From positions 1,054,001 through 1,118,000 of the forward strand of contig JIBW01000002.1 in the NCBI GenBank assembly GCA_012970285.1: a DNA stretch of 64,000 nucleotides, in the 5' to 3' direction. A program made the position numbers and the translations under genes. Position 1 is the first letter of the stretch; the number at the start of each line of letters is the position of its first letter. This document shows, piece by piece, positions 27,579 to 36,478 of the stretch. Under the pieces are notes generated by a model. The model saw nothing but the letters and a program-made list of their open reading frames with translations. It was not told where the DNA came from and ran no database searches. This stretch comes from Bacillaceae bacterium JMAK1 (GTDB lineage Bacteria; Bacillota; Bacilli; Bacillales; Marinococcaceae).

Positions 27579-28556
27579 ATGAGCGAAGAACAAAAGCATG
27601 AACAAACATCTCCTTCTACAGGAAAGCCCGCCTATGGTGGTCAAGCACTCATTGAAGGTGTAATGTTTGCAGGTAAAGAAACGACCGTTTCGGCTATTCG
27701 TCGAAACACCGGTGATATCGAATACTTCGAAAATGTACGAAAGCCGATGCCTACACTTCAGAAGTTAAAGAAAATCCCTTTCGTCCGAGGAACCGTCGCT
27801 CTGATTGAAGCGGCAGCGATGGGAAGTAAACATATGAACTTTGCCTCTGATCGTTATGACGTCCACCCCGATGACGATGAAAAGATTGTACCCGAAGAAC
27901 AACGTTCTAAGATCGTAAGCATTATCGGTGTCGCAGCCATGGCTGTGTTTGCGTTTTTAATCGGAACTGTCATATTTACACTCGTTCCAGTATTTTTAGC
28001 TGAACTATTATCCGGTCCTTTTCCTGGACACGTAGCTCAGAACTTACTTGAAGGTTTATTTAAGACGATTATTCTTGTTGCGTACATTTATTTGATTTCG
28101 TTAACCCCACTTATTAAACGAGTATTTCAATATCACGGAGCCGAACACAAAGTCATCAACACATATGAATCAAACAAACCATTAACTGTTGAAAACGTTC
28201 AAGAACACTCTCGCTTACATTACCGTTGTGGCAGTAGCTTCATGCTATTTACCGTCATTATCGGTGTGATGATTTATTTACTCGTCCCGTTTGATAATTT
28301 GTTTGAACGAATTGTTCATCGTTTATTACTGATTCCAGTCGTTCTCGGTGTGTCCTATGAAGTGCTTCAGTTTACTAACAAGCTACGAGACATCCCAGTT
28401 TTGAAATGGCTTGGACTTCCTGGTCTATGGTTGCAACTACTCACAACGAAACAACCAAAAGACGACCAAGTCGAAGTATCCATCGCTTCTTTCGAAAAAT
28501 TGATCGAGCGCGATGAGCAACTAAAAGCTGAAAAAGTCGGCGGTAACATCGTTTAA
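27579..28556 (+). CDS. yqhQ: DUF1385 membrane protein YqhQ
   Basis: 325 residues. N-terminal YGGQALIEGVMF is the DUF1385 hallmark; two pairs of membrane helices (about 125-155 and 220-260) flank the conserved FQYHGAEHKVINTYE and SRLHYRCGSSF. Resembles metal-dependent enzymes in motif content (His, Glu, Cys), but no activity is established. Stop is 13 bases before yqhP. Confidence 0.9.
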   Translation: MSEEQKHEQTSPSTGKPAYGGQALIEGVMFAGKETTVSAIRRNTGDIEYFENVRKPMPTLQKLKKIPFVRGTVALIEAAAMGSKHMNFASDRYDVHPDDDEKIVPEEQRSKIVSIIGVAAMAVFAFLIGTVIFTLVPVFLAELLSGPFPGHVAQNLLEGLFKTIILVAYIYLISLTPLIKRVFQYHGAEHKVINTYESNKPLTVENVQEHSRLHYRCGSSFMLFTVIIGVMIYLLVPFDNLFERIVHRLLLIPVVLGVSYEVLQFTNKLRDIPVLKWLGLPGLWLQLLTTKQPKDDQVEVSIASFEKLIERDEQLKAEKVGGNIV

Positions 28557-28569
28557 AGGAGATGAGCGT

Positions 28570-28905
28570 TTGCAGTCGTTTTTAAAAAACCCTTTCGTTT
28601 TAATTATTAGCTTCCTTGCATTGATTGGACTCGGTTCTCAACTGATCTTCAATCCATCTGGGCTACTGTTAATGCTCGTCATAACTGCTGTAATCGGGGT
28701 ACTTCTCTATTTTGTTCTCACTCATTTTATTCGCCCACGAGTACAAGGCCAGCGCGTGGACCCGAACTACAAACGCGCACTCAAACAAGACAAACAACGA
28801 CGAAAAACAAATAGTAAAAATCCTGATGCGGTTAGCGTCAAAAAAAAGCGAAATCCAACCCATCTAAAGGTTGTTAATGGCAAGAAAAAAAATGCGCGAC
28901 GATAA
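28570..28905 (+). CDS. yqhP: SA1362-family small membrane protein YqhP
   Basis: 111 residues, TTG start with AAAGGAGATGAG upstream. Two membrane helices (residues 8-23 and 28-50) and a long, strongly basic cytosolic tail (KRALKQDKQRRKTNSK, VKKKRNPTHLK). Function unknown. Cotranscribed with yqhQ. Its stop lies inside the shared terminator with yqhO. Confidence 0.83.
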   Translation: MQSFLKNPFVLIISFLALIGLGSQLIFNPSGLLLMLVITAVIGVLLYFVLTHFIRPRVQGQRVDPNYKRALKQDKQRRKTNSKNPDAVSVKKKRNPTHLKVVNGKKKNARR

Positions 28906-28925
28906 TTTTCGTCAGCGCATTTTTT
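28885..28925. terminator. Bidirectional terminator between yqhP and yqhO
   Basis: AAAAAATGCGC, ACGA/TCGT and GCGCATTTTTT make a stem with T-runs on both strands. It overlaps the last codons of both convergent genes. Confidence 0.85.
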
Positions 28926-29808
28926 AGCGACTCCACGTTTTTAAATACTGTTTCGTCGTTTCATATCCGAGGGTTACTAACTTTTCTCTATCTTCATCCG
29001 TCAATGAAAAACTCGTCGTTTTTACTGTTTCGATTGGAATGAAGACGACGTTGTTTTCATGCACAGAATCAATATATCGTGAATCGTGGCTTTTTTGCAT
29101 CGTCTCAAAAATCGAACCGTACAATTCTAGTGCATTTGTAATTGAGTTTTTATCATGATCTGCCGATTCTGGATTAAGTTGAAAACCGAGCAACGGTCGT
29201 TTTGAACGATGTTTACGAAATAACCACATCGGAAAATTGCTTAAAATCCCACCATCAACAACTAAAGATGACGCTCCACCTTTATCGAACAATCGAACAG
29301 GCTGGAAGAAAAATGGTAAGCTACAACTCATTCGCACCGCTCGAGCGACCGGGAATGAGTCTGGTATAATTCCATAATGCTCTAAATCATCTGGTAAAAC
29401 GAGCATTCGACTCTTTGAGATATCTGCCGCTACAACCCGTAACTGATCATTCGGTAAATCACCGAATGTGCGAACTCCCTTTGCCTCGAGCTTATTCGCT
29501 AACCACTCTTCTAATTTATTTCCTTTATATAAACCAAGCCCAAAGTAGACGCCAACCCATTTGAGTAAATGTGGAAATGTTTTCGCCCAAGCTGTAGGAT
29601 CGAGGAACATTTTTAGCTCCACTTCATCGAACATCTCTCGAATCTCCTTGCTCGTATATCCTGCAGCCATTAAGCTCCCCATAATGGCTCCTGCACTCGT
29701 ACCTGCGATTCTAGAAAACGTAAAGTTCTTTTCTTCCATCGCTTGCAATGCGCCAATGAAGGCAAAGGCTTTCACACCACCACCTGCAAAGACACCGTCA
29801 ATCAGCAT
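28924..29808 (-). CDS. yqhO: Patatin-like phospholipase YqhO
   Basis: 294 residues. Patatin motifs: oxyanion GGGVKAFAF, nucleophile Ser in AGTSAGAIMGSLMAAGY (GxSxG) and the catalytic Asp in VVDGGILSNFP (DGG). Probably hydrolyses acyl esters of membrane lipids; substrate unknown. The ATG at 29808 has GGGGAG upstream; a GTG at 29829 adds seven residues. Convergent with yqhQP. Confidence 0.88.
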   Translation of the reverse strand: MLIDGVFAGGGVKAFAFIGALQAMEEKNFTFSRIAGTSAGAIMGSLMAAGYTSKEIREMFDEVELKMFLDPTAWAKTFPHLLKWVGVYFGLGLYKGNKLEEWLANKLEAKGVRTFGDLPNDQLRVVAADISKSRMLVLPDDLEHYGIIPDSFPVARAVRMSCSLPFFFQPVRLFDKGGASSLVVDGGILSNFPMWLFRKHRSKRPLLGFQLNPESADHDKNSITNALELYGSIFETMQKSHDSRYIDSVHENNVVFIPIETVKTTSFSLTDEDREKLVTLGYETTKQYLKTWSR

Positions 29809-29965
29809 TGAAACACCAACTCCCCACACCTACACACTATGCGCACAAACTTGAAGTTGCGTGTTGTCCTTATAGGAAATGTAAGGATTGATCGCCAGTT
29901 CACTCCTAGCGTACGACGAAAAAGAAACGCACAACTTAGTTAATGAGAAAGGAGGAGAACGTTCG

Positions 29966-30202
29966 ATGGACTACAAAGCTGGCGACACGCTGTATGTCAT
30001 CCACCGTAATCCCCATACGCAAGACGTCGCAAACATTCGTGAAGCTACTGTCGTTAACGACCCACATGATCCTGTTTCACAAACGATTTATTTAATGGAC
30101 GAGTTTTATCCAATCACTGAAGAACTTGCGGTATTCAATAGTTACGAAGAGGCTGAGGAAGCGTACTCTTATTACTTTGGCACCGATCCAGAACCGATGT
30201 AG
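29966..30202 (+). CDS. splA: SplA, regulator of the spore photoproduct lyase operon
   Basis: 78 residues, starting at an ATG with AAGGAGGAG upstream: MDYKAGDTLYVIHRNPHTQDV, with VANIREATVVNDP and the C-terminal SYEEAEEAYSYYFG. This agrees with the TRAP-like SplA of B. subtilis (79 residues), a negative regulator of splAB. It lies ten bases before splB. Confidence 0.9.
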   Translation: MDYKAGDTLYVIHRNPHTQDVANIREATVVNDPHDPVSQTIYLMDEFYPITEELAVFNSYEEAEEAYSYYFGTDPEPM

Positions 30203-30212
30203 GGGGAGACTA

Positions 30213-31238
30213 ATGAAAGCATTTATGCCTGAGCGGATTTATATTGAACCGAAGGCTTTTGACTACCCACTAGGCAAGAAGCTATATGATTATTTCAAAG
30301 ACTTAGGTACTGAAATACACGAAACAACGTCACACAATCAAATTCGTAATTTGCCCGGTGATAATCACTTTCAAAAATATCGAAACGCAAAATCAACACT
30401 CGTCGTCGGCGTTCGAAAAACATTAAAGTTCGATACGTCAAAACCATCTGCTGAATACGCCATTCCTTTAGCAACTGGTTGCATGGGCCATTGCCACTAT
30501 TGTTACTTGCAAACGACGATGGGAAGTAAACCGTACATTCGAACGTATGTGAATACAGATGAAATCTTAAAGCAAGCGGACGACTACATGTTAGAAAGAG
30601 CGCCTGAACAGACGAGGTTCGAAGCATCTTGTACATCGGACATTGTTGGCATTGACCATATTACTCATTCCCTTAAGTACGCCATTGAACATATGGCAAA
30701 AAGTGAATTAGGAAAACTACGTTTCGTCACGAAGTTCGAACATGTCGACCATTTGTTAGATGCGGATCACCGCGGAAAGACGCGCTTTCGATTCAGTGTG
30801 AATGCTGACTTTGTTATTCGCTATTTCGAACCTGGAACGTCAACACTTGATAAACGAATTGAAGCCGCTGCTAAAGTTCAAGAAGCTGGCTATCCACTCG
30901 GTTTTATCGTCGCTCCAATCTATATACATGACGGTTGGGAAGAAGGCTATGAAACCTTATTTAAAAAGCTATCCAACCAGCTTCCGAGTACTGGTCGAGA
31001 CAACATTACATTTGAATTCATTCAACATCGCTTTACGCAACCAGCTAAACGCGTCATCGAAAAAAACTATCCGATGACAAAGTTAGAACTTGATGAAACG
31101 AAACGCCGCAAAAAATGGGGACGCTACGGAATTCACAAATACGTGTACGAAAAAGACCAAGAAGAAGTGATGAAAGATACACTGTATCGCTATGCAGGCC
31201 ACTATTTTCCGAATTCAAAAATTGAATATTTCACGTAA
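30213..31238 (+). CDS. splB: Spore photoproduct lyase
   Basis: Radical SAM enzyme that repairs 5-thyminyl-5,6-dihydrothymine in germinating spores. The CxxxCxxC cluster motif is Cys90, Cys94, Cys97 (CMGHCHYCY), and the hydrogen-donor cysteine is Cys140 in FEASCTSD, matching the family. Start at 30213 with GGGGGAGAC upstream gives 342 residues, the B. subtilis length; an upstream in-frame start at 30126 inside splA is rejected. Confidence 0.97.
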   Translation: MKAFMPERIYIEPKAFDYPLGKKLYDYFKDLGTEIHETTSHNQIRNLPGDNHFQKYRNAKSTLVVGVRKTLKFDTSKPSAEYAIPLATGCMGHCHYCYLQTTMGSKPYIRTYVNTDEILKQADDYMLERAPEQTRFEASCTSDIVGIDHITHSLKYAIEHMAKSELGKLRFVTKFEHVDHLLDADHRGKTRFRFSVNADFVIRYFEPGTSTLDKRIEAAAKVQEAGYPLGFIVAPIYIHDGWEEGYETLFKKLSNQLPSTGRDNITFEFIQHRFTQPAKRVIEKNYPMTKLELDETKRRKKWGRYGIHKYVYEKDQEEVMKDTLYRYAGHYFPNSKIEYFT

Positions 31239-31266
31239 GCAACAAACGAAATGTTTGTTGCTTTTC
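31238..31266 (+). terminator. Terminator after splB
   Basis: AGCAACAAAC and GTTTGTTGCT pair around a five-base loop, followed by TTTT. Confidence 0.8.
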
Positions 31267-31379
31267 TATGTTTATATAAAAAAACTTCGGATTCCATTTT
31301 ACATCCTAAAATTTGCCGTATAATATAGAGATAAGGATTTTTGCATTATAGCGCTTCAACGAAGCGAAGGAGGCACCTG

Positions 31380-32483
31380 TTGTTAACTAAAACCTTAGTC
31401 AAACGGATTTTAATCATTATTGCCCTGATCCTAATTGGGCTATTTGTTTATTACAATTTTTCGGCATTTATGCCGCTACTATTAGCGTTATTAACTGCCA
31501 TGATTTTCGAACCTTTTGTTCGCTTTTTTAAAAAGCAGCTAAAAACCGAAAAGCGGCTCCTGCCTGTTACAATTGTATTTTTGTTATTTGTAGCCGTTAG
31601 TGCCATTGGGCTATACTTTGCCATCACTAGTTTAATGAGAAGTATCGTGAGTTGGTCACAACAACTCCCCCAATACGCACTTGAATTGCAACGGTTTGCG
31701 AATGACTTGATTATTCAATTTAATCAACTGCTAAGAGATTTACCACAAGGGTATCAAATCGCCCGTGAACTTGAACGCCTTTCTGAAGACGCCATTGATT
31801 TCGCTCTTAGCATTACGACCAATCTCGTCGGGCTACTCGGTTCGTTTCTATCAGCGATTCCAAATATGCTCTTTGTCGTGCTCATTTATTTAATTACATT
31901 GTTTCTATTTAGTTTGGATTTACCTCGACTACTTGGTAATTTCTTTAACTTCTTTAAAACAGAGACATCTGAGAAATTACGATTCGTCTTTCACCGGATG
32001 GGTCGAGTATTCTTAGGCTGGTGGAAAGCTCAATTCATTCTGAGCTTAGGAGTCTTCATCCTCACGTACATAAGTCTTTTATACATATCACCAGGTTCTG
32101 CGTTTATTTTATCGCTCATCATTTGGGTTGTAGACATTATTCCTCTTTACGTCGGCCCTGCTCTCGTGCTCGTGCCTTGGGGATTGTTAGCGATGATCTT
32201 AGGTGATGTAACGATGGGGATTCAGCTAAACATTTTAGCGCTCGTGCTTCTCATCATTCGTCGTATTCTAGAACCTAAAGTACTCGGAGACTCGATTGGC
32301 ATGAATGCTTTACCGACCGTATTATCAATGTATTTCGGTTTTGTATTCTTTGGTGTGATGGGATTAATCTTAGGTCCATTTGTGTATATGGCAATCTTAA
32401 GTGCAAAGGAAGCTGGACTTTTTCAGATCAACTTTAAAGACGATCAACCAAAAGAAGAACCAACACCTGCACAAAAAGAATAA
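31380..32483 (+). CDS. AI-2E family permease (PF01594, YtvI-like)
   Basis: 367 residues, TTG start with AAGGAGG seven bases upstream; an earlier TTG at 31341 is not supported. Eight membrane helices: a pair near residues 7-25 and 30-47, one at 63-85, a long periplasmic helical stretch (90-150), then five more with the family segments DIIPLYVGPALV and EPKVLGDSIGMNALP. Members export AI-2 or act in sodium or sporulation contexts (YtvI); substrate here is unknown. Confidence 0.85.
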   Translation: MLTKTLVKRILIIIALILIGLFVYYNFSAFMPLLLALLTAMIFEPFVRFFKKQLKTEKRLLPVTIVFLLFVAVSAIGLYFAITSLMRSIVSWSQQLPQYALELQRFANDLIIQFNQLLRDLPQGYQIARELERLSEDAIDFALSITTNLVGLLGSFLSAIPNMLFVVLIYLITLFLFSLDLPRLLGNFFNFFKTETSEKLRFVFHRMGRVFLGWWKAQFILSLGVFILTYISLLYISPGSAFILSLIIWVVDIIPLYVGPALVLVPWGLLAMILGDVTMGIQLNILALVLLIIRRILEPKVLGDSIGMNALPTVLSMYFGFVFFGVMGLILGPFVYMAILSAKEAGLFQINFKDDQPKEEPTPAQKE

Positions 32484-32560
32484 AAAAAGCCGATTTAGCA
32501 AAGTTCGATAAAGATCGTTTACACGATCTTTCCGAGCTAACCGCTAAATCGGCTTTTTTT
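32484..32560. terminator. Long bidirectional terminator
   Basis: AAAAAAAGCCGATTTAGC and GCTAAATCGGCTTTTTTT pair, with a nested AAAGATCGT/ACGATCTTT hairpin. T-runs on both strands. The minus-strand side encodes the last residues of the phosphoribosyltransferase. Confidence 0.85.
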
Positions 32561-33098
32561 CAATTGGAAACAAAGGAAGTTCTTCTAAATAAATAAGGTC
32601 TTGTTGATCCTTTGCACTGCCTTCAGCAAGTACAGCGGTCTTGGCAACGACTTGTCCACCCGCTCTTTCAACAAGTTCTTGTAAAGCAGCGATTGATTCA
32701 CCTGTTGATACGACATCATCTACGAGTACAACTCGCTTATCTTTAAGCTTTATAGCATCTTGTTTGTCTAAAACGAGCATCTGTTCTACATCGGTCGTGA
32801 TCGATTTTACCTTTAACACGAATGGTTCACTCATGTACGGTTTCACTGTTTTACGTGCAACAATGTAGGTGTCGTGATGCAACAAGCTTGAGAGTTCTTG
32901 TGCCAACGGAATGCCTTTGGCTTCTGCCGTAACTAATACATCGGTTTCTGGCAGTCGATTAACGAGCGCCTTTGCCGTCGCTTTCGTGAGCATCGTATCT
33001 CCTAGCATTACGAAACTCGCAATCGCTGTATGTTCTGAGATCGGGATGATCGGTAGGTGCCTCGTCACTCCGGCTACAATCATCGTGTAAGTCTGCAC
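32544..33098 (-). CDS. Phosphoribosyltransferase family protein (adenine-type)
   Basis: 184 residues, type I PRTase fold. The PRPP loop is VVLVDDVVSTGES (about residues 122-134), with VTAEAKGIPLAQEL and YIVARKTVKPYM resembling adenine phosphoribosyltransferase-like proteins. Likely nucleotide salvage or a regulatory relative; the substrate cannot be told. The terminal IEKKPI codons are part of the terminator stem. Confidence 0.8.
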   Translation of the reverse strand: MQTYTMIVAGVTRHLPIIPISEHTAIASFVMLGDTMLTKATAKALVNRLPETDVLVTAEAKGIPLAQELSSLLHHDTYIVARKTVKPYMSEPFVLKVKSITTDVEQMLVLDKQDAIKLKDKRVVLVDDVVSTGESIAALQELVERAGGQVVAKTAVLAEGSAKDQQDLIYLEELPLFPIEKKPI

Positions 33099-33116
33099 CT
33101 CGTTCTCCCCCCTTAT

Positions 33117-33533
33117 CTATTCCTCTTCTTTATGGTAGTTGTTTAGCGCGTTTAGGCGCGTCGGATCGTCTTTGAAGTACTGAACAAGATCCCCGATGCG
33201 GTCAATCGCATCCCAACTAATATGATGCTCAATCCCTTCAACGTCTTGATAAATGAACGATTCATCGACACCAATTAACTGTAAAAATTCTTCTAACAAC
33301 TCATGACGGTATACGAGTCGCTTTCCAATTTTATTGCCTTTGGATGTTAGAATCAGACCGCGGTATTTTTCATAAACAACGTAACCACTTTTATCAAGCT
33401 TTTGTACCATTTTCGTTACAGAAGATGGATGCACTTCTAGTGTATCTGCAATATCAGACACTCGAGCATATCCTTTATCTTCAATCAATTGATAGATTCG
33501 TTCTAAATAGTCTTCCATGCTAGCTGTTGCCAT
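33117..33533 (-). CDS. mntR: Manganese-dependent transcriptional regulator MntR
   Basis: DtxR-family repressor of Mn uptake and activator of efflux. 138 residues from the ATG at 33533 (GGGGGAAC upstream): [16 protein letters not shown] with metal ligands Asp8 and Glu11, winged helix [17 protein letters not shown], and GIEHHISWD with ligands in the dimerisation domain. A start at 33548 adds five atypical residues. Confidence 0.93.
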   Translation of the reverse strand: MATASMEDYLERIYQLIEDKGYARVSDIADTLEVHPSSVTKMVQKLDKSGYVVYEKYRGLILTSKGNKIGKRLVYRHELLEEFLQLIGVDESFIYQDVEGIEHHISWDAIDRIGDLVQYFKDDPTRLNALNNYHKEEE

Positions 33534-33731
33534 CGTGTGTTCCCCCATTCAATTGCGTTCTGGGCACAACTCTTTTATCACATTCTTTATTGTACCGAAT
33601 TGGCGCATGACAAACAACGACAGATTCAAGAAAAGCATCACTTCGAAAAGAAAGCAAATCGTGGTATGATAGAAGTCAGAATAATCGTGATGTGTTCTTC
33701 ATTAAGGCACATTTGAAAGGCGTGGAATCAG

Positions 33732-34589
33732 TTGAGTGAGAAAGTATTAATAAATGAACAACTCATTAATCGAGAAGAAGCTTCGTTTTCATTTGATGAT
33801 CGCAGCATGTATTTTGGAGATGGGATCTACGAGGTCATTCGAATCTATGGAGGATTCCCGTTCCAAATGGAAATGCACATGCAACGCTTTCAACGAAGCG
33901 CTGAAGAATTGGACATCCCGTTTGATTACGACGTTAAGCAAAGCTTAACGAACTCACTACTAGAGTTGCTTAAAGAAAACGAATTAAACGAAGGGATCAT
34001 TTACGTCCAACTTTCCCGCGGCTCCGCTGATCGTAACCATCTCTATGAGCGTCATACAAACCCGCTTATCTTTGCATTCACAAAGCCGATGGCGCGACCA
34101 GAACAAGCGATGTCTGAAGGAATTGCTACGTACTTAACAGAAGACGAGCGCTGGTTACGTTGTGACATTAAAACGGTAAACTTGTTAGGAAATGTAATGG
34201 CAAAGCGCAAAGCCGCAGATCACGATTGCCAAGAAGCATTATTGCACCGTGGAGACTTGATGACTGAAGGTTCTTCGTCGAATTTATTTATCATTAAAGG
34301 CGATGTTGTGCAAACTCATCCTGCGAACAATTACATCTTAAATGGCATTACTCGCCAACTCGTACTCGACTACATTGAAGAGCACGGTAAATCCGTTGTT
34401 TTTGAACCCATTCAAGTTGAAGATATGAAGAACATTGATGAAGCATTCATTACGAGCACGACGAGTGAAATTACACCGATCGTTGAGTTTAGAGGAACCG
34501 TGCACCATAAGGTAACGGTAGGACCGTTAACGAAAGCGTTGCAAAAGCGCTTCAACGATGACGTAGTGAAGACAGAGCAAGGCGAATAA
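33732..34589 (+). CDS. dat: D-amino acid aminotransferase
   Basis: 285 residues, class IV PLP aminotransferase. FDDRSMYFGDGIYEVIR at the N-terminus, RHTNPL with Arg typical of D-alanine transaminase, the PLP lysine Lys147 in CDIKTVNLLGN, and MTEGSSSNLF. Makes D-Glu/D-Ala from keto acids. TTG start, with AAAGGCGTGG about seven bases upstream. Confidence 0.93.
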   Translation: MSEKVLINEQLINREEASFSFDDRSMYFGDGIYEVIRIYGGFPFQMEMHMQRFQRSAEELDIPFDYDVKQSLTNSLLELLKENELNEGIIYVQLSRGSADRNHLYERHTNPLIFAFTKPMARPEQAMSEGIATYLTEDERWLRCDIKTVNLLGNVMAKRKAADHDCQEALLHRGDLMTEGSSSNLFIIKGDVVQTHPANNYILNGITRQLVLDYIEEHGKSVVFEPIQVEDMKNIDEAFITSTTSEITPIVEFRGTVHHKVTVGPLTKALQKRFNDDVVKTEQGE

Positions 34590-34621
34590 CGTACTATAAA
34601 TGCATTGAACAAGACTAAATT

Positions 34622-34664
34622 AAAGAACGAACACCCGAACTAACGGGTATTCGTTCTTTTTTTG
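34622..34664 (+). terminator. Terminator after dat
   Basis: AAAGAACGAA, ACCCG and CGGGT, TTCGTTCTTT pair; T-run of seven follows. Confidence 0.85.
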
Positions 34665-34702
34665 ATAAACCATTAAGGAATATAGTAGTAGCCTTGTTTT
34701 TA

Positions 34703-35539
34703 TTATCTACGATACGTCCAGTCGTCTGATTGATAGCGCTCAGACGCTAACGATTCCACCTCTTGCTTTTGTTCGTCAGTTAACGTCATCGGTTCTAAAT
34801 GAACGTCGAGCCCTCGCTCAAATCCTACTTTAAATGCTTCTCTTAGATGCGCAATGGTTACGTCAGCGTTCGTTAGATCTTGAATGCTAACGGCTTTTTG
34901 AATAAACCGCTTTTGCATTTGCTCTCGAACACGGTCATCTTTGAACTTGAACACGCTAAACAACTGCTCAATGTCAAACGCTAAGACAATCGCTCCGTGT
35001 TGTAAGATGACCCCTCTTTGACGTGTCTGTGCGCTTCCTGCAATCTTCTTCCCTTCAACGACAAGCTCATACCAAGATGGCGCGTCAAAACAAACCGCAG
35101 ATGTTGGGTTTTTCAATGCATCAGTATCTTCTTTCGTTTTCGGGATTGATAGGCTCGCTTCTAGACCTAATTCTTTGAATCCTTCAAGTAATCCATTCGA
35201 AATGACACGGTAGGCTTCTGTGACTGTCTCAGGCATCTTAGGATGATCTTCATTGACGATGACGCTATACGTCAATTCTTTGTCATGTAACACTGCACGC
35301 CCTCCAGTCGGACGGCGCACTAATCCTAGTTCATGTTCTTCTACTGCGGTAATATTGATTTCTTTATGTATCTTCTGAAAGTAGCCAAGAGAAAGAGATG
35401 CTGGATTCCATTCATAAAAGCGAATGACGGGTGGAATCTTTCCTTCGCTATGCCATTGCAACAACTTTTCATCTAAAGCCATGTTATAAGACGGGGAACA
35501 CGCACCCGACTCTAGAAACAGCCATGTTTCTTTTTGCAT
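34703..35539 (-). CDS. lipM: Octanoyltransferase LipM
   Basis: 278 residues from the ATG at 35539 (AGAGGTG upstream). Transfers octanoyl from ACP to the GcvH lipoyl domain, the first step in de novo lipoylation of Bacillus. [18 protein letters not shown] contains the acyl-binding loop, and the catalytic cysteine is Cys150 in [13 protein letters not shown], the same number as in B. subtilis LipM. It neighbours the glycine cleavage genes that its product serves. Confidence 0.93.
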   Translation of the reverse strand: MQKETWLFLESGACSPSYNMALDEKLLQWHSEGKIPPVIRFYEWNPASLSLGYFQKIHKEINITAVEEHELGLVRRPTGGRAVLHDKELTYSVIVNEDHPKMPETVTEAYRVISNGLLEGFKELGLEASLSIPKTKEDTDALKNPTSAVCFDAPSWYELVVEGKKIAGSAQTRQRGVILQHGAIVLAFDIEQLFSVFKFKDDRVREQMQKRFIQKAVSIQDLTNADVTIAHLREAFKVGFERGLDVHLEPMTLTDEQKQEVESLASERYQSDDWTYRR

Positions 35540-35677
35540 ACTTTTCACCTCTCCAATCTTATTAAGTGTAGCAAAAGTAATGTTTGTTTGCATCGAGAAA
35601 GGAGAACCCTTTGCGTAACGTGCAGTTCCGACTTATAATAGAAAAGGATGTACTAGCTTTTTGTAGGGGGAACATAC

Positions 35678-36073
35678 ATGGATGTTATGAACGTAATCAG
35701 TTATATTTTATGGGGGCTATTAATTGGTTTCTTGATTGTGTTTTTGTTTCGAAGACTATCAACACCGAAATTTTTAAGCCCATTAACGCAAGATCAATTT
35801 ATTCAAGGGTATCGTAAATCCCAACTAATTGATGTGCGTGAACAACGGGAATACGATGGAGGCCATATTTTAGGCGCTAGAAACATTCCACTCTCCCAAT
35901 TAAAACAACGTTTGTCTGAAGTTCGTCCTGACCAAAACGTTTATTTGTACGACCACTCCGGGGCAAGAAGTCGTCAAGCTGCTCGTATGATTAAGAAGAA
36001 AACTGACAACGACCGTCTTTTCTACTTAAAAGGTGGCTTCCGTAAATGGACAGGAAAAGTGAAAAAGAGATAA
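35678..36073 (+). CDS. yqhL: Membrane-anchored rhodanese-like protein YqhL, active-site Cys absent
   Basis: 131 residues: a membrane helix (about 6-25), then a rhodanese domain (38-128, LIDVREQREYDGGHILGARNIP). The position of the catalytic cysteine, first residue of the active loop, reads YDHSGARSR with Asp92. Sulfur transfer is therefore unlikely; a binding or signalling role is possible. GGGGGAAC upstream of the ATG. Confidence 0.85.
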   Translation: MDVMNVISYILWGLLIGFLIVFLFRRLSTPKFLSPLTQDQFIQGYRKSQLIDVREQREYDGGHILGARNIPLSQLKQRLSEVRPDQNVYLYDHSGARSRQAARMIKKKTDNDRLFYLKGGFRKWTGKVKKR

Positions 36074-36075
36074 AC

Positions 36076-36112
36076 AAATGCCCTTTCACTCTTTAGAAAG
36101 GGCATTTTATTG
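36076..36112 (+). terminator. Terminator after yqhL
   Basis: AAATGCCCTTTC and GAAAGGGCATTTTATT. Confidence 0.8.
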
Positions 36113-36207
36113 CAAACATGACAAGCAAATGTTAAGATTATGTCTTTAAGTATGCATGTAATTATAATTGTTACGTATAAATAAAAGATAGATGGAAGGA
36201 GCACACG

Positions 36208-36435
36208 ATGATTCCAATTATTGAACGTATTAACGAACTTGCCAAAAAGTCAAAAGAAATTGGCTTAACTGAGGATGAACAAAACGAACAAGCGAAACTT
36301 AGACAAGAGTATCTTGGCTATATCCGCGGACAAGTAAAAGACACGATCTCTAATGTGACCGTCGTTGACGAAGAAGGTACGGACGTGACGCCGGAGAAAT
36401 TACGAAATGAACAAGAACGTAGACGTTCTCATTAA
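36208..36435 (+). CDS. DUF896 family protein (YnzC-like)
   Basis: 75 residues: IIERINELAKKSKEIGLTEDEQNEQAKLRQEYLGY is the DUF896 helical hairpin (first 40 residues), then a polar tail. YnzC of B. subtilis belongs to an SOS operon; here the gene stands alone, with no LexA box seen. TTGCAA and TAAGAT 17 bases apart (around 36112-36140) could be its sigma-A promoter. GGAAGGAGC precedes the ATG. Confidence 0.85.
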   Translation: MIPIIERINELAKKSKEIGLTEDEQNEQAKLRQEYLGYIRGQVKDTISNVTVVDEEGTDVTPEKLRNEQERRRSH

Positions 36436-36478
36436 AACGAAGCACAAACTCTAAACGAGAGTTTGTGCTTCGTTTTTA
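36434..36478. terminator. Bidirectional terminator, DUF896 gene / gcvPB
   Basis: AAAACGAAGCACAAACTCT and its complement make a stem of 18-19 bp with T-runs on both sides. Confidence 0.88.

Noticed and set aside
29830-29960. Sigma-G promoter for splAB
   Set aside because: CACACTA resembles a forespore -10, but no -35 element lies at 17-18 bases; left uncalled.
30126-30212. N-terminal extension of splB starting inside splA
   Set aside because: A strong ribosome site precedes the ATG at 30213 and the resulting protein places Cys90/94/97 and Cys140 exactly as in the family.
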